The notes under the pieces are model-generated. The model did no database searches. It was not told where the DNA came from and saw only the letters and a list, made by a program, of their open reading frames with translations. This document shows positions 21,085-32,739 of a stretch of 64,000 bases of DNA, piece by piece. The first letter of the stretch is position 1; each line of letters opens with the position of its first letter. The translations under genes were made by a program, and so were the position numbers. The DNA is from Entomortierella parvispora (taxonomy: Eukaryota > Mortierellomycota > Mortierellomycetes > Mortierellales > Mortierellaceae), in contig OY752146.1 of assembly GCA_963573315.1 (NCBI GenBank), positions 1-64,000 of the forward strand, read 5' to 3'.

Positions 21085-24045
21085 CCGAGGGAGACAAGAC
21101 GGAGACAAGAAAGACAAGAGGCAAGAGGGAAGCAACAGGACGCAAGACATAAGAGAGAGAGAGACAGGGCAGACAAGAGGGCAGCAAAAAACAAGAGGGA
21201 GAAACAGACTAGAGACGTGGGATGCAAATCAGAGTGGGAAGGAAGGAAGGAAGACGAGGATGCAGGCGGCAGAAAGAAGGATGGATAGTAGAGAGATGAG
21301 AGAGAATGCAGAGGGGAAGAGGAGAGAATGCAGAGGGGAAGAGGAGAGAATACAGAGGAGAAGAAGAGAGATGCAGAGGGGAAGAGAGATGCACAGAGGG
21401 CAGGAAGGAAGAAGGAAGAAGATGGGAGGAGGGAAGAAGGACGAAGAAGACGGACCACAAAAAAAGAAAGATTTTTTGGCTCTCGTCCAACAACCGACCG
21501 GTCCGCCATGGTCAAGAAGTCCTTGCCTCGCTGCAGGGTCAGGGTCAAGGTCAGGGTGATTCAACACTTCTTCTCGCCCGATGGAAACCAGAGTCGATCC
21601 GACAGGCGCAGGGTATCTGGATGGGGAGAACGCCTTGGTATAGAGATGCAGAAAGAACAGAAAGTCCCACCCTCCTGCTCCTGCTGACCCAGTTACCAGC
21701 GTTAACTTTGTGTTCTGGTGCCGCAGGCATCAAAAGAGCCAGCATGAGATATATCACTCAGGCAAGGAATGATACCCGGTTACGATGAAGGAGTCCGCGT
21801 ATTATTCGGTACTCCACACCGAGCCGAGGAGAGACGGACGTTTAGCGATCACGGGACACAGGGTAGGTCCTGCACACGGGTCGGACCAAGGCGTCATGGC
21901 GCGGCAAAATGAATGTTAGCACCTCAATGATGTTTCTTCTCGCTCCAGAAGCCATTCGGCAAGACAGCCAACATTTGATTACAGTGCCTTAACTTGTGTG
22001 GTTGCAACGGTCCCATCCATTCTGCGGAAGGTCTGACCTCCGTTGCGGCCGAATACCAAGAAAAGAACAAAAACAAAAAAAAAAAAAAAAAAAAAAAAGG
22101 ACGAGAAATGCCTGCTATTCATTGATATCCTCATCATCGGAGTGGGTCAACGGCCCTTCAATCCCAAGACAGCTGCTTGGAAAATATCACAACGACCGTT
22201 CATGTCAATTGCTAGGGTTCAAGCGAGAAGATCCGTATCGACCTGGCATGGCATTTTTTGTCTACTGGAAACCTATGCAGCGGATCAAATGTTTGCAGAA
22301 GGCATCAGCTCTTGGCACGTCAACTTTTTCAGTTCACCATGATCAGTTGACCTTTTTTTTGCCAATGACTACATCCTACTGCAAAAAAGAACGAGAGTAT
22401 CCTTGTCGTCAATCGTCGAAACAATCTCAATGACGAGTAAATGTCCAGTATGTCCTTCATATCCCACCGTTCGTACTTACTCCAATATAATCGGCGACCA
22501 CGTTTGTTGATCCTCGCTGGTCGAACTTTTCTCCAAGACATAACGCCATAATCCAAGGTTCAGACGATTAAAAACTGAAAACACGATGTTCAGAGCACTT
22601 ATATTTGGATATTAGCACCGAGCAACAAGTACCTGATTGGGTCCACAGACATGCCTTTGGAAAGAAGTCCTAGCCTTACAGAATAGCAATTAGGCCCTGA
22701 ATTGTGAAGAAAATAGATATCCAGAAACTGCTGCATGCTCTTGGGCTCTTACCTCATGGTTGGAATCACACTCCCTCGTTCAACCGCATTCGATATGTCT
22801 GTTGACACTGTTGAATAGGTACTTTGACACGGCTTTGCAACGTAATATTGAGTCCAGATTGTTGACAAGATGGTTTTCCTGCATTAGCCACAAAAGGCTT
22901 CGTTGGAAATGCCCCCGCTAGAATGCGCCGGTTGTTGTAAGTATCCTGAATCCACCATCTGAAGAAGTCGCCTTCTGTTGCCACGAACGCAAGGTTCCTA
23001 TCGTATGGCCTTCACAGTCACATCCTTAAACACAGCCAAACAAGCTCTCTTCAAGCTCTTTTGCATGAAAACTCACCCTGCGAGTTAAATACGTCTTGCA
23101 AACCTCAGTATCTTGTACCAGCAAACTTGTGTCGTCAGAGCTGTATTGACTTGCAATACCACATTCAGAGGCTCGGCACAGAGCCTCTTGTGGAAGATGG
23201 CGTCGGAGAGAACATATCCTATCGTAGTCGGTATATGCAGCCATCTATGCGTTTCTACCTTCCTGTCAGATATACCTTCGCGATCATTTCCTTGAAAACG
23301 GATGCGATATGGCGCCAGCGTCAGCAGAGGTCGTGAAGCAGTATCCGGAATAAGGCCTATGGTAGAAGTAGCAAGAGGGGTGAATCGCAGAAAAGGGAGA
23401 GCTGCATGGCTTGCATTGGTGCAAACATGCAAAATCGCGGTGGTAGTGAAGAATGAAAGACAGGGGAATGAGTTACCTGGCGTGGTCGATGGACAACAAT
23501 GCGAACAGATTTCTTGATTAGAGACGGGTGAGGAAGAGAGTCCTGCGAGGGGAAGGGAATGATCAAGGATGGTAAGAGGGTGCAAGGGCAAAAGCAAGAA
23601 CGCGAGAACGGACGGGCGGAGGAAGAAAAGAGCGCGCAAGGACCACGCACGTGCTCTTTTTTGCAAGGGAACCTCACCTGTACTCTCCTCTTCTCTCTTC
23701 TCCTTCCTCTCATCCATCATTGGACATCGGAACATCTGGATTCACTTCGAAGGCATGCATGCTAACGGCCATCAGATTCCAGCCAACAGCGACATGGACA
23801 GGTGTGGATGTTATGTTCTGGAAACAGCCCCATGCACCTGGAAGTTGGGAACCGTCAGGAGTGGTAATTACTCGTACTTGCTGAGGATTGAACCATTTCA
23901 TGCTAATGAAAGGATCAACTTCCTTCTTTTTTTGTTCTGATTAGACGGTGCTGGCATTCATTGATGTCTCTGGCCCTTATGAAGGGATCAAAAACAACTT
24001 CACTCCTTGAACAGGAACGTCGGCGACTCCTGCCTGTTCGGTGTG
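21085..24045. repeat. Subtelomeric segmental duplication, copy 2
   Basis: The same order of anchors as 3890-7670 (listed there). This copy has a short purine tract (21240-21430), an A-run at 22077-22098, and about 170 bp (23218-23390) absent from copy 1. No intact gene is seen. Confidence 0.85.
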
Positions 24046-24552
24046 TTCGGCGGACACCGCAACTGGAAAAGCACAGTCGATCGGCTATGCCAGAGCGACA
24101 ACAAAGGACTTGCTCAAGCGGGCAGGGGTTCGCAACGGAAGTGGGACAAAGACGTCTACAAGTTTGTGGACGATTTGCACTGGGCCTTGTAACAACGGGA
24201 ACGGAAAGCGGAACTTGGATCCGTCTTGGTAACGGAGCTAGCCGATGCATCTGCGAACAAGAAAATGGGGGTCATGCTCAAAGAGGATCTCAAAACATCA
24301 TGTATGCTCCACCGTTTGATGTAACATTCCCCATCTGCCTCTAGCTGAAATGCAACATCCTGTAATAGATACTTCTGCCGGACCTTCTGTTACTGGTAAG
24401 GAGTTTGATGTTCCTGATGATTGGAAGGTTTTCTCGACTTACAAGGATTTCATACTGATATACCTATCTTCATCCATCGCAAACTAGATTCGAAGCTCAA
24501 GATGTTTGATTTGGACGTCAAACAGCAAGTCAAAGAAAAGGCGCAGAAAACG
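24046..24552. other. Spacer, possibly decayed coding sequence
   Basis: Open stretches on the plus strand around 24040-24240 and 24350-24480 look coding in composition but switch frame and match no family I know. They may be pieces of the plus-strand gene whose 3' end is at 25108-25406, interrupted by the minus-strand LINE relic. Confidence 0.3.
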
Positions 24553-25066
24553 TCAACCGTTGGGTATTTCTTGCAAAAAGCTTTCCCAAGTCGCCTTTTT
24601 TGAAGTGACAAACTTCGGATCAAATAATGTGTTGGTCGCCCACTCACAGTTTTGAAATGGCCTACTTGACATGGTGCAAGTAGCGACTACCGACTTCGAG
24701 TATGTTTGAAGCAAGGCCTTCAAGATCGGCTGTGCGAAGGATGTCACCTTCGTTGAAACCATTCGCTGAATTGCCTTGAACTGCATGGCCAGTGCTTGTT
24801 TCCCAACATTGATCAATCGAACCCCTCCCTTTTTTGGCCTGGCTGAGGAAGTCGAACGATGGTCCTGGTAAGTTGGGGCAGACAAGCTTACGGACGACTC
24901 TTTGGACCTTGTGTATCCATGCCTTGGTTGGTGTATCTACTGTCAGGACATGCCAGAGTTTAGAAATGAGGACGGACGTTGCTACAATACCTCGTCCTTT
25001 GATCGAGAGCCTCTCGTGGTGTGTATACTCGCCAGTTGATTGATCTTGGTTAATATAAGGCAGCAA
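24553..25066 (-). pseudogene. LINE reverse transcriptase relic (thumb/connection region)
   Basis: Minus-strand translation from 25066 contains HERLSIKGRGIVATSVLISK and then KLWHVL, the signature after the RT palm of Tad/I-type fungal LINEs (compare the common RLxIxGRAxIANTLxLSKLWH). The continuation PKKGGVRLINVGKQAL lies in another frame (24553-24885 ORF). A frameshift therefore sits near 24830, in the homopolymer-rich CCCTTTTTTGG. No catalytic ADD box or endonuclease is present in this piece. It is a truncated, dead copy. Confidence 0.75.
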
Positions 25067-25107
25067 CCACCGACAACAGAGTCACCGGTTACAAAACAAG
25101 TCAGAAG

Positions 25108-25406
25108 ATGGCGTTCTGTGATGATTTAAAGGAGGCAAACTCGACGACCTGGACAATGCAGTTGAATCTGGCAATGTTGACGGTGTTGAAAACAATGGCA
25201 GACAAAATGAGGCTGGCGTTTGAACAAGGTAAACATTTAATCTATGTCTCTTTCCGAAACGAAATGAAGATACCAACGTATGATTTTCTATTTCTGTAGA
25301 TGATATTCATATTTATGGACCTGACAGTGGCGAATTTCTCAGCTTTATCACCTTGGACGACTTACGTATGGCTCGCTTCGCTGATCGGTTAAAACTAACA
25401 GGATGA
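25108..25406 (+). CDS. Unrecognised two-exon ORF, probably a gene 3' end
   Basis: Exons 25108-25228 and 25300-25406 join cleanly across a 71-nt GTAAAC..TGTAG intron (phase 1) to give 75 residues. The product begins MAFCDDLKEANS and ends RMARFADRLKLTG. The clean splice and conserved-looking composition suggest real coding sequence, but no family is recognised. The frame is open upstream of the ATG for only a short way, and the LINE relic starts 42 bp upstream on the other strand. This may be the surviving end of a longer gene. Confidence 0.35.
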
Positions 25407-25698
25407 TATGGGATCATGTATGGTGTGCAACTTCATTCAAAGTAGAAAGTCTTTTCCAGTTGCCGAGCTGCACGCTATTCAACCTAAAGGATGGATATTA
25501 TTCCACTGCTTACAGTACTCCGTTCAATTAAAGTCGTGCTTATTCTTCAATTTTATTTTTTTAGAAAGAAAGAAAATTATTTTTTCAGAAACGTACATTC
25601 TGCAGATGGATATGAAGAAAGTCGACTAGTCGACTTGAATATCGTTAGAATTGAATACAAAAAAAAAAAAAAAGGGGGGGGGGGGGGGAAAGGCTATC
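25407..25698. other. Spacer with A/G homopolymer
   Basis: AT-rich, with a run of about 13 A followed by 16 G at 25659-25688, 10 bp from the stop codon of the minus-strand secreted protein gene. No gene is seen. Confidence 0.5.
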
Positions 25699-26127
25699 TT
25701 AGCAGTTATAGACCTTCAAGGAGCTGGCTGTAAAAGCACCTTTGCCATTCATGTCCTCGAAATCTTTAAACTGATCATTGGCTTGAATGTTTGCATGGAC
25801 CTCATAGGTTTCCTTGCCTTCACAACCCGCTGAACCATAAAACTTGATGCACTTCAGACCGCTATACCAAATACCCCACGACGCTGATGAACACTCATTC
25901 GAAGAGGTGCTCTGACAAGAACCCGGACTTGAAGATACTGGATAGTTCGTGGTACTTCCGCCCCAATTGGTTTGATCATAGCAAGTCACCATACCGCCCA
26001 GAGAATCACTGAGAGCTACGACCGGCGCTTTCCCATCAGTGGTGGCGGCAGAAGACATGGCAGAAGGTGCAGCGGAGCACAATGCAGCTAGCGCAGCAAT
26101 AATAAGGAAGTTGGTTCGGAGGAACAT
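25699..26127 (-). CDS. Small secreted beta/gamma-crystallin-like protein
   Basis: Single exon, 142 residues. The N-terminus (MFLRTNFLIIAALAALCSA) is a clear secretory signal ending near residue 19-26. The mature part has six or more Cys and a Greek-key-like pattern: VTCYDQTNWGG, then SSASWGIW, then CIKFYGSAGCEG, then FTASSLKVYNC. This resembles the YxxxxFxG ... S-S-I repeats of beta/gamma-crystallin-fold secreted proteins, and is inferred from pattern, not alignment. Such proteins are common small secreted proteins in fungi. The role here is unknown: cell wall, calcium binding or antimicrobial activity are possibilities. A TATA-like box lies 169 bp upstream. Confidence 0.75.
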   Translation of the reverse strand: MFLRTNFLIIAALAALCSAAPSAMSSAATTDGKAPVVALSDSLGGMVTCYDQTNWGGSTTNYPVSSSPGSCQSTSSNECSSASWGIWYSGLKCIKFYGSAGCEGKETYEVHANIQANDQFKDFEDMNGKGAFTASSLKVYNC

Positions 26128-26295
26128 CTTGCAAAGGTTCTTGAGAGGAGTCTGTGGCGGTCTGGCGAGGGTTCTTCGGGGGAGTTTGTTCTTGTGGCGG
26201 CTCTTGCGAGGGTGCTTTCGAATCTAGCTGTGTCGGCTTGGAATGTTGGGCGATATTGGCGGTGGGAGATGGTACTGAGAGGGGGAGATTGGGGC

Positions 26296-26303
26296 TATTT
26301 ATA
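26296..26303 (-). promoter_or_regulatory. TATA-like box of the secreted crystallin-like gene
   Basis: TATAAATA on the minus strand, 169 bp upstream of the ATG at 26127. The position fits a fungal promoter with a leader of roughly 100-140 nt. Confidence 0.4.
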
Positions 26304-26771
26304 TGTGTGCTCGTGTGGCATAGGTTCCTTTATATTATACACCAACAGTTTGCACATTGCACAATTCGCCCACTTGCATGGAGAATACCATTCCTCTACT
26401 CTGCCAATTTGCCCATTTAACTGCTGTACTGTGCACAAGAGACAACCTGTAGAGACAGCCCGGCATTAGATTACCTCTTCCGTATTTTGAAATGAACAAT
26501 ATAACAATCCACTTCTTTTCTAGAAGGAGACGCTTGCTGACTTCTTGTTGCAACTTTGCTTGTTAGACGCGGAATAACGGATCCACGTTCAGAACGGCGG
26601 AAAGCAAAATTGAGCCGTTCTTTTTTTGTTTCTGTCACACAAAATCAACAGCGGCAACCGCGCCCGGCAAATCAGACTGTTGGGACACTTTAACTCAGAA
26701 AAAAAGACGAGAGCGACATAGGTTTTACCCAAAGATGCAGATCTTGTCCAAGAATGAGAGGCACATGCAGG

Positions 26772-26910
26772 GGGTTCCGTCCACAGGGCACAGAATGAGG
26801 GCGCGCGCAGGCGCCAAGGTTTTTCTTCTTGGGAGACACAGGCACACGGGTTCCGTCCACAGGGCACAGAATGAGGGCGCGCGTCGGCGCCAAGATATTT
26901 CCCAAGAATG
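26772..26910. repeat. 76-bp tandem duplication, GC-rich
   Basis: GGGTTCCGTCCACAGGGCAC followed by AGAATGAGGGCGCGCG occurs at 26772 and again at 26848. The copies are almost identical for about 50 bp. The flanks (26570-27100) carry no gene. Composition is richer in GC and in GCGCGC than the surroundings. Confidence 0.85.
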
Positions 26911-27104
26911 GAAGAGAGGGCGAAAAAAAAACGCGTCTGGGGCGCGCCCGGAAACAAAAAAATTCACGCCCGAGAGCAAAAAAAAAGGCTCACCCTTGTG
27001 CTGTGCAACATACAAATGAGCAATCCTTGACCTCAAGTGCGCTTTTGTCCGTTCGGCCGCCAGGTGCAATGAATCATGACCATGAGATACTAAGTGATGC
27101 CTCT

Positions 27105-27560
27105 TTAACAGCAAAACGCTGCACCACATCCTCACAAATCATCCGATTCTCGCAGAACCAACGCCTGGACATCATTGCACTTCAAAAAATAAACACCGAT
27201 CCGACCCAATCCGACCCAATCCGACCACGTCAACTCCCCCTCTCCCTTTACACCGACAGCTCAGTGTGGACCAAACATGTCGAACTCCTGTGTATGGACA
27301 GCCGCTTTGTGCTCATCAACTCGAACGTCTAGCTTGACCAATTTACGGTGGTGGCACAGGTGGCGCGATCCTCCTACCCGGAAGTGGTTCTCCGTCGGCA
27401 CTATCTGCATACCCCTCTGATCAAAGACTCTGCGAAGCGCTTTCTTTCAGCTAATCCTGGATTTTCCCTTCTTCTAACTCCCCTCTTCCGACTTCTTCGT
27501 CCACGGCGATCACCACCACCTCCGGGGACGGTCTTTCCAGAATGCGCTCATGGGTGAATG
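27105..27560 (+). pseudogene. LINE endonuclease domain relic
   Basis: The plus-strand translation includes QRLDIIALQKIN, which matches the start of APE-type LINE endonucleases (xxDIIxLQETH) with the catalytic Glu replaced, and SVWTKHVELL in place of the usual W-T-x-H-C strand. A stop follows at about 27331. In the next frame a piece resembling the following VVxVYAPADS region (27348-27557) is still discernible. There is no RT downstream. It is a fragment of a dead element. Confidence 0.6.
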
Positions 27561-27663
27561 ATCACTCGCTCAATCTCATCAGCCGGTTCAGCTCTAACCC
27601 CCCTCCCACTTTCAGCAATCCCAATCTCAAACAAGTATCGAATACATCTTCTGATTCCAGAGT

Positions 27664-28470
27664 CTGGTGATCCTACCTTTGAACAGGGATGTCAAACACT
27701 AAAAGGTCATCGCCGCCCTCAGAACCAGCCACAATGTGTTTTAATCGTTGCGAAGCGTCTGCTCATGTCGAAGTCTCAAAAATCCGTGTGTTCGACTGAC
27801 CTCGTGAAGAAGTGTAGATGTTGAGCCCCTCCCAGCGTCAGCAGGAGAGGCAGCTTTTGCGATAAAAGTAGAAATTGATCTTTTATAGCATGAGCTGCAG
27901 CTGGCAACATGGAACCTGGTCTGGCGCCATTCAACTGATCTTACGTTAACTATCAGGTGACCATCGACTTTGAACTGCAATGTCTATTAGTAAAAAGTCA
28001 TCACACGCGCGTGGGACCAAGTGGGTTGAGTGTTTCTCGTCAAGGAGCATCGACCTGGATGATAAAATCGAAAATCCCTTATTTTCACCTATGGCTGAGA
28101 AAAACCGCCCGATTCTCAGATCCGTCCCCGCGAGCGGCCGGCACTCGAAGTTACCTTAAGTATCAGGTGACCACCGACTTTGGACAGCAATGTTGACTAG
28201 TGAAAAGCCATCGCACGCGCATGGGACCAAGTGCGCTGAGTGTTTCTCGTCAAGGAGCATCGATCTGGATCAAAAAATAGAAAATCCCTTAACTTTCCTA
28301 TGGTCGTGAAAAAACACCCGATTCTCAGATCCATTTTTTCGCTCGAACTTACCGTAAGTATCAACTGTCAGGTAATCTTTGACTTTGGCCTGCAAAACCG
28401 AGAACAGTAGTAAAATGTCGTGGCCCTGGCGCAGGACCAAGAGTGTTGTTATTCTCTCACCAAGGAGCGT
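27664..28470. repeat. Repeat array B, units of about 205-290 bp
   Basis: Unit starts are near 27664, 27954, 28164 and 28369, with the same motifs as array A (8576-10125). The spacing 27664-27954 (290 bp) equals 8915-9206 in array A. The unit starting at 28164 reads straight through CTCAGATCCATTTTTTCGCTC, where array A has a long T-run and insert. Confidence 0.8.
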
Positions 28471-29099
28471 CGGAAGTTGATGACACAAGAGTGATGACAA
28501 CTGGAGTAATGGCAGGCACAGAGGATCTGTGGAGGGCAAGAACAAGGATTATGAGAGAAAGAAGAAAGCGAGTAGGTGGACGAAGAAGGGAAGGGGGAAG
28601 AAGAAGTGAAAGAGGACAAGGGATAGGAAGAGGCATGAAAGAGGAATTGAAGAGGGAGTGAAAGAGGGAAGAGAAAAAGGAACGTTTTCGTGGAATGCGG
28701 TCGGTCTGACGCGTCTCGGTTTGATGGAAAAGATAAAGTGTCACGGTCAGAAAAGGAAGAGACAATTGAATGAGAGGGAAAGATGTTTATAAGACGAATT
28801 GCGGACTGAGGTACAACGAGTTCAGAAGCCCTGACTATTTATCTGTGGATGAGTTGAAGATGAGACGCAATAATAATCTCAATATTCCATGGCTTTCGTC
28901 ACGATCCTAAATGGTAGTCTGTGGACTGTGACACGATCATAGATTTTCCGGGTCTGGTCTGGGCGTTGCATAGGTTCCTGAGTTGGTTCTTGATCTCTAC
29001 GACTGACGTGATGGTTCGCGGCAAATGTGGGATATTCTTTTTTTTTGGTACGACTGGGGGGTTTTTTTTGCACCTGGATGTATTCTCCGCTTCTTCATG
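28471..29099. other. Spacer downstream of the crinkler gene
   Basis: A/G-rich on the plus strand (28540-28700), otherwise unremarkable. T-runs lie at 29039 and 29062. It presumably holds the 3' UTR of the minus-strand crinkler gene. No gene is seen. Confidence 0.4.
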
Positions 29100-32034
29100 T
29101 CATTTTGCTGGCGTTTTAATCCCCTCCACAAACTCGACGTGACTCTTGGGGAAGATCGCTTCGAAATTCGTCTTGTCCACCCTGATAACAACTTCCGTGA
29201 GATCATCGTTGCCCGGTGGATTCTTGGACGGTCTCGGATGATGGGAGGCCAGCCTCTCTTTGAGAGTTTCAAGCTCGAGATCCGGTCGAGGACTCAAGGC
29301 AGTCAGCCTAACCGGATATGAAACAATCAAAATAATATAGACATTTGCCGGGCAGTAATCGTGAAAGTTTTTGACATGTTCTTTAACCGTGTTTGTAGAT
29401 ACCGACTCCAGTGCATCAAGATATTTCGAAGTGGACGTGACTTGCCGATGTTTGAGCTGCATGAACACTGGGACGATACACTTCTTGTCGAGGATGATCT
29501 TGTTCTCAATTTGGAGAAAAAAGATGATGTCCGGTCCTGATAGCTTTGCCAGAGGGAAAAAGAAGGGCGGGACTGGCCGACCGTCATCCCGAAGAGAGTT
29601 GTTGTTGGCATGAGCATCCATGAACTCTTCCATCGAGATGCATCTGTAAGTGATGCCTCGTTCGAAACTGCGTTCATCCAGGCCGACAACCTCAGTACTG
29701 CCCTTAAGGTTCCTGGAAAGAGACAGAATCGACGGAATATGAGGCCATTTGAACAGCGGGTGTAACTTGAACGTTTCTGGCAAGACACTGGCCATCATGA
29801 GCTCCCATGCACAACCGTGATCCTGGGGTCTGTCATTTCGAAACTCCCAGTCCCTGAGGGCTTTCATAAAGCTGGAGTCCTTGGCCGTGAAATACGTCTC
29901 GGCTGCTTTGAGAACAAAAGGCTCATCGACAACAACCCTTGGTTTTCCATCGATCATCTTGATTCTTCCAAACGCGATCTCAACCAGCAGCGTGAAGAAA
30001 ACAGGTAGGACAAGTTCACTATCCCCAAACATGTATCTCTGATAGAGGAGCAAGCCCAAAATTTCTTCCACTGACTGGAGGTCCGAAAGGTGGCTGAATT
30101 TGTCGCAAAGGTGGCTGAATTTGTCGCTGTATTCGCTTTCAAGTCGACGAAGTCCGTACTGCAGGTTACCAGGCACATAGTCGAAGATTAAGGAAATCAA
30201 TCTCGCCTCCGTGTCGACAATAGCTTTTTTCCACCCATCTGGCATTCCCATTCCAATAGTCTCTTCCAAACAGCTGACTATTGGACGAAAGCGACCAAGA
30301 AGCGTCTCGATCATCGTCTCAATTGCCTTTGGAGGGAGAAGTGTATCCAAATATTGCCTTGCACCCTCGTCCATTAGAGACCTCCTCAGACAAGCAACGT
30401 AGGCCTCGACAGACTGTCGATCAGTCCATCCTGGGAACTCCAGGTAGTGGCGGCCCGTGGACAATTGTTTGCAGGCAGCTCCTGCACTGAGAACCATGTC
30501 ATGCGTATATACGCTGAGTTCAGTCCCAGAAATGATCTGGAAGAGGTGTGTTCTTGAAATCATTCGGAAAGCATGAAGAATGGGCGAAAGCAGTGGGCGG
30601 TCATCGTCGGAGGCTCTCGACTGGAAGAGACCACCGTACTTTTCTCCTAGGACCTGGGCCTCGTCATGGATTACAAGAAGTTGATTAGAGAATTGAATAC
30701 CATTGCGTTGCTTCAGGAGTGCAGTGGTTCTGTCCAGTTTTTCACGAAGATAACCGACCAGAACATTCTCACTTGTCGTTCTCCACTGTGTCATTAGAAG
30801 GCGCTGAAAGAGGTCATCGAATACATCCCCGTTGACTCCAGGAACCTTGAAGATATGAGGACAGGCCTGAAGAATTGTCCATCGTGCGCTTGAAAAGGTG
30901 GAGTGGTCGATATCAGGCACCTCCAGACAGAACTGAAGGACAGAGAGACGAGCAATGAAAAGAAGGTACGTCATTTGTCTGGCACATCTATTATTGGCGA
31001 ATTGGTCGTCGTTCTTCAGGTGTGACTCAATCGTGAGTACAAGAGTTGACAGGTCGGCCGAGCCAATGTCATCTTTTGAGGCATTGAAGTAAAAGCCCCA
31101 GCGTCGTGAGAGTGCTTCGATTAAGCCACGGGTTTTACCGCAGCCGCTTACGCCAAAGACCGTGGCCATCTCGTACCCACTATTGTCTACCAAGTCCAGG
31201 ATGGCATCTGACGTGAGCTGCTTTGGCGAAATTGTGCCAATGGTAGGATCTGGTAGATCAAAAAAGAGTAGATTTGGCCGAGTGTCGCTTGGTTTCTCAT
31301 CTCCACGAAGCCAAACTCTGGGTAGCCCACGGATGCGGCCAGTCGTAAGTGGAAGTTGCTGGCGATCTTGGATGAAGCGAGTGAGCAGTGTGGCGGCAGG
31401 TGTTCCGGGGGAAAAGAACTCGGAAATGATCCTTTCAATCTCCACTTTGATATCCTCTGTTTTGTTGACAAGCAACATTAGGTAAGTCTCTGAGCATTAT
31501 TACTCAGAAATCCAACACTGTATTAAATAGATGCTGACCGATATTCGGGGAGACATGGCGAGAACTCTTCAAGAGATGACCAGCGAATGGAGAGGGGGCT
31601 CGAGCGTGGACAGGAGTTTGAACTATGTCGGAGCAAAAAAGGCGTGTGAGTTGCAGTTACTGTACTTGCAAATGAATGAACAAGCCCATGCATTTTGTGT
31701 TACCTGCTGGAGGTGGCCGTTGGACGATGATGTGAATAGTCTTCTTTGGCGGCGGGATAGCAAAGACGTCAGAGACGTCGTCTGTCTCAACGAGTTCCTC
31801 CTTGGACGATACATCGGATAGCGAGACTTCCTTGCGGTCCTTCTTGGGCAAGACAGGGACGGAGACCTTCCAGAGAGTGAGTGTTTCTGCATCGACATTT
31901 CTGAGTTCATTGGCCTTTTCAGCCTTGATGGCTTTCTTGAGCTCGCCGATAGTCTTGGCAGACTCAATCTCGACTGGGAATGAGGTTGACTTTCCATCAA
32001 CGAGGCAACAGAGGATCAGGCGCTTGTCGGTCAT
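29100..32034 (-). CDS. Crinkler (CRN) family protein: ubiquitin-like header, P-loop NTPase, restriction-type nuclease
   Basis: Three exons on the minus strand: 32034-31704, 31622-31539 and 31456-29100. Borders are GT..AG with matching phases (1,1), giving 923 residues. The first about 100 residues are the CRN header: a ubiquitin-like domain beginning MTDKRLILCCLVDG with no canonical signal peptide, ending in VQRPPP. Next comes a P-loop NTPase with Walker A GVSGCGKT and Walker B LLVIHDEAQ. The C-terminal part carries a PD-(D/E)xK-like nuclease signature (SGPDIIFF ... FMQLKH). This NTPase-plus-nuclease layout is the ancestral CRN architecture described for fungi, oomycetes and other eukaryotes, acting in the nucleus of host, rival or self cells. 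A short in-frame duplication (KFSHLCDKFSHL, near 30100) is visible. Exon 2 is the least certain part of the model. It lies divergently from the NACHT relic. Confidence 0.85.
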
Positions 32035-32680
32035 GGTGCAGCCAAGCATCAAAGAGAGTAGAGCGAGGGATAAAGAGGGAGTAGATGTTGTGAGGGTTAG
32101 AGGATGAAGGTGGGTGGCGATGAAAGAAAGAAAGGAGCAAGAGAGCGGAGCAGATGGAGGGCGTGGGAGTGTGAGGTCCGAGCACCGTTGCGGAGAGAGA
32201 AGAGAAACATGGATGATGCTTGCCCTCAATAACACCATGTGCTGCTGCTGGGGATCAACAAGGGTTGACGCGAAGCAGCCCTCTCGACCTGTCCATCCTG
32301 CATTCACCCATTTCTTCCTTCCTTCCTTCCCTCCCCTCCCTCCCTCCCTCCCTGCCTCCTCTCATCCCCGCATCCTTGAATTTCCTTTCCATCTCTCCAT
32401 CTCTCCATCTCTCCATCTCATCATTCCTCCTCTCCATTGGATTGATTGGCTCTCCAACACACACACGGGTAAACAGTACATCGCATGTCACTCACCTCGA
32501 TAGTTTTAGTTTTTGTTTTACATCGAATCCCCTGCCCACAGGCTATTTTACAACGAGGTGATCATAGAGGCTGCCCCAAGCTTACTCTGCGGATGAGGAA
32601 TAAGGAGAGAAGAGCCGTTCAAGTCCACACACATATACGCGAGTATCCCGCCTCTCCCTCAACATGTCTGCTATTGTACA
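32035..32680. other. Divergent intergenic region
   Basis: Promoter and leader region of the crinkler gene (minus) and of the NACHT relic (plus). Contains TCCC/TTCC tracts (32315-32360) and four CATCTCTC units (about 32390-32420). No gene is seen. Confidence 0.4.
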
Positions 32681-32739
32681 ATGTCAACACAGATCCTGGT
32701 CTTGAGTTTGCCATCGTCTCCACCACCAACGACCCACCG

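Noticed and set aside
25108..25150. AFCDDL in the plus-strand ORF resembles the AFADDL catalytic box of LINE reverse transcriptases.
   Set aside because: The real RT fragment nearby lies on the opposite strand, no other RT motif follows on this strand, and the residue context differs.
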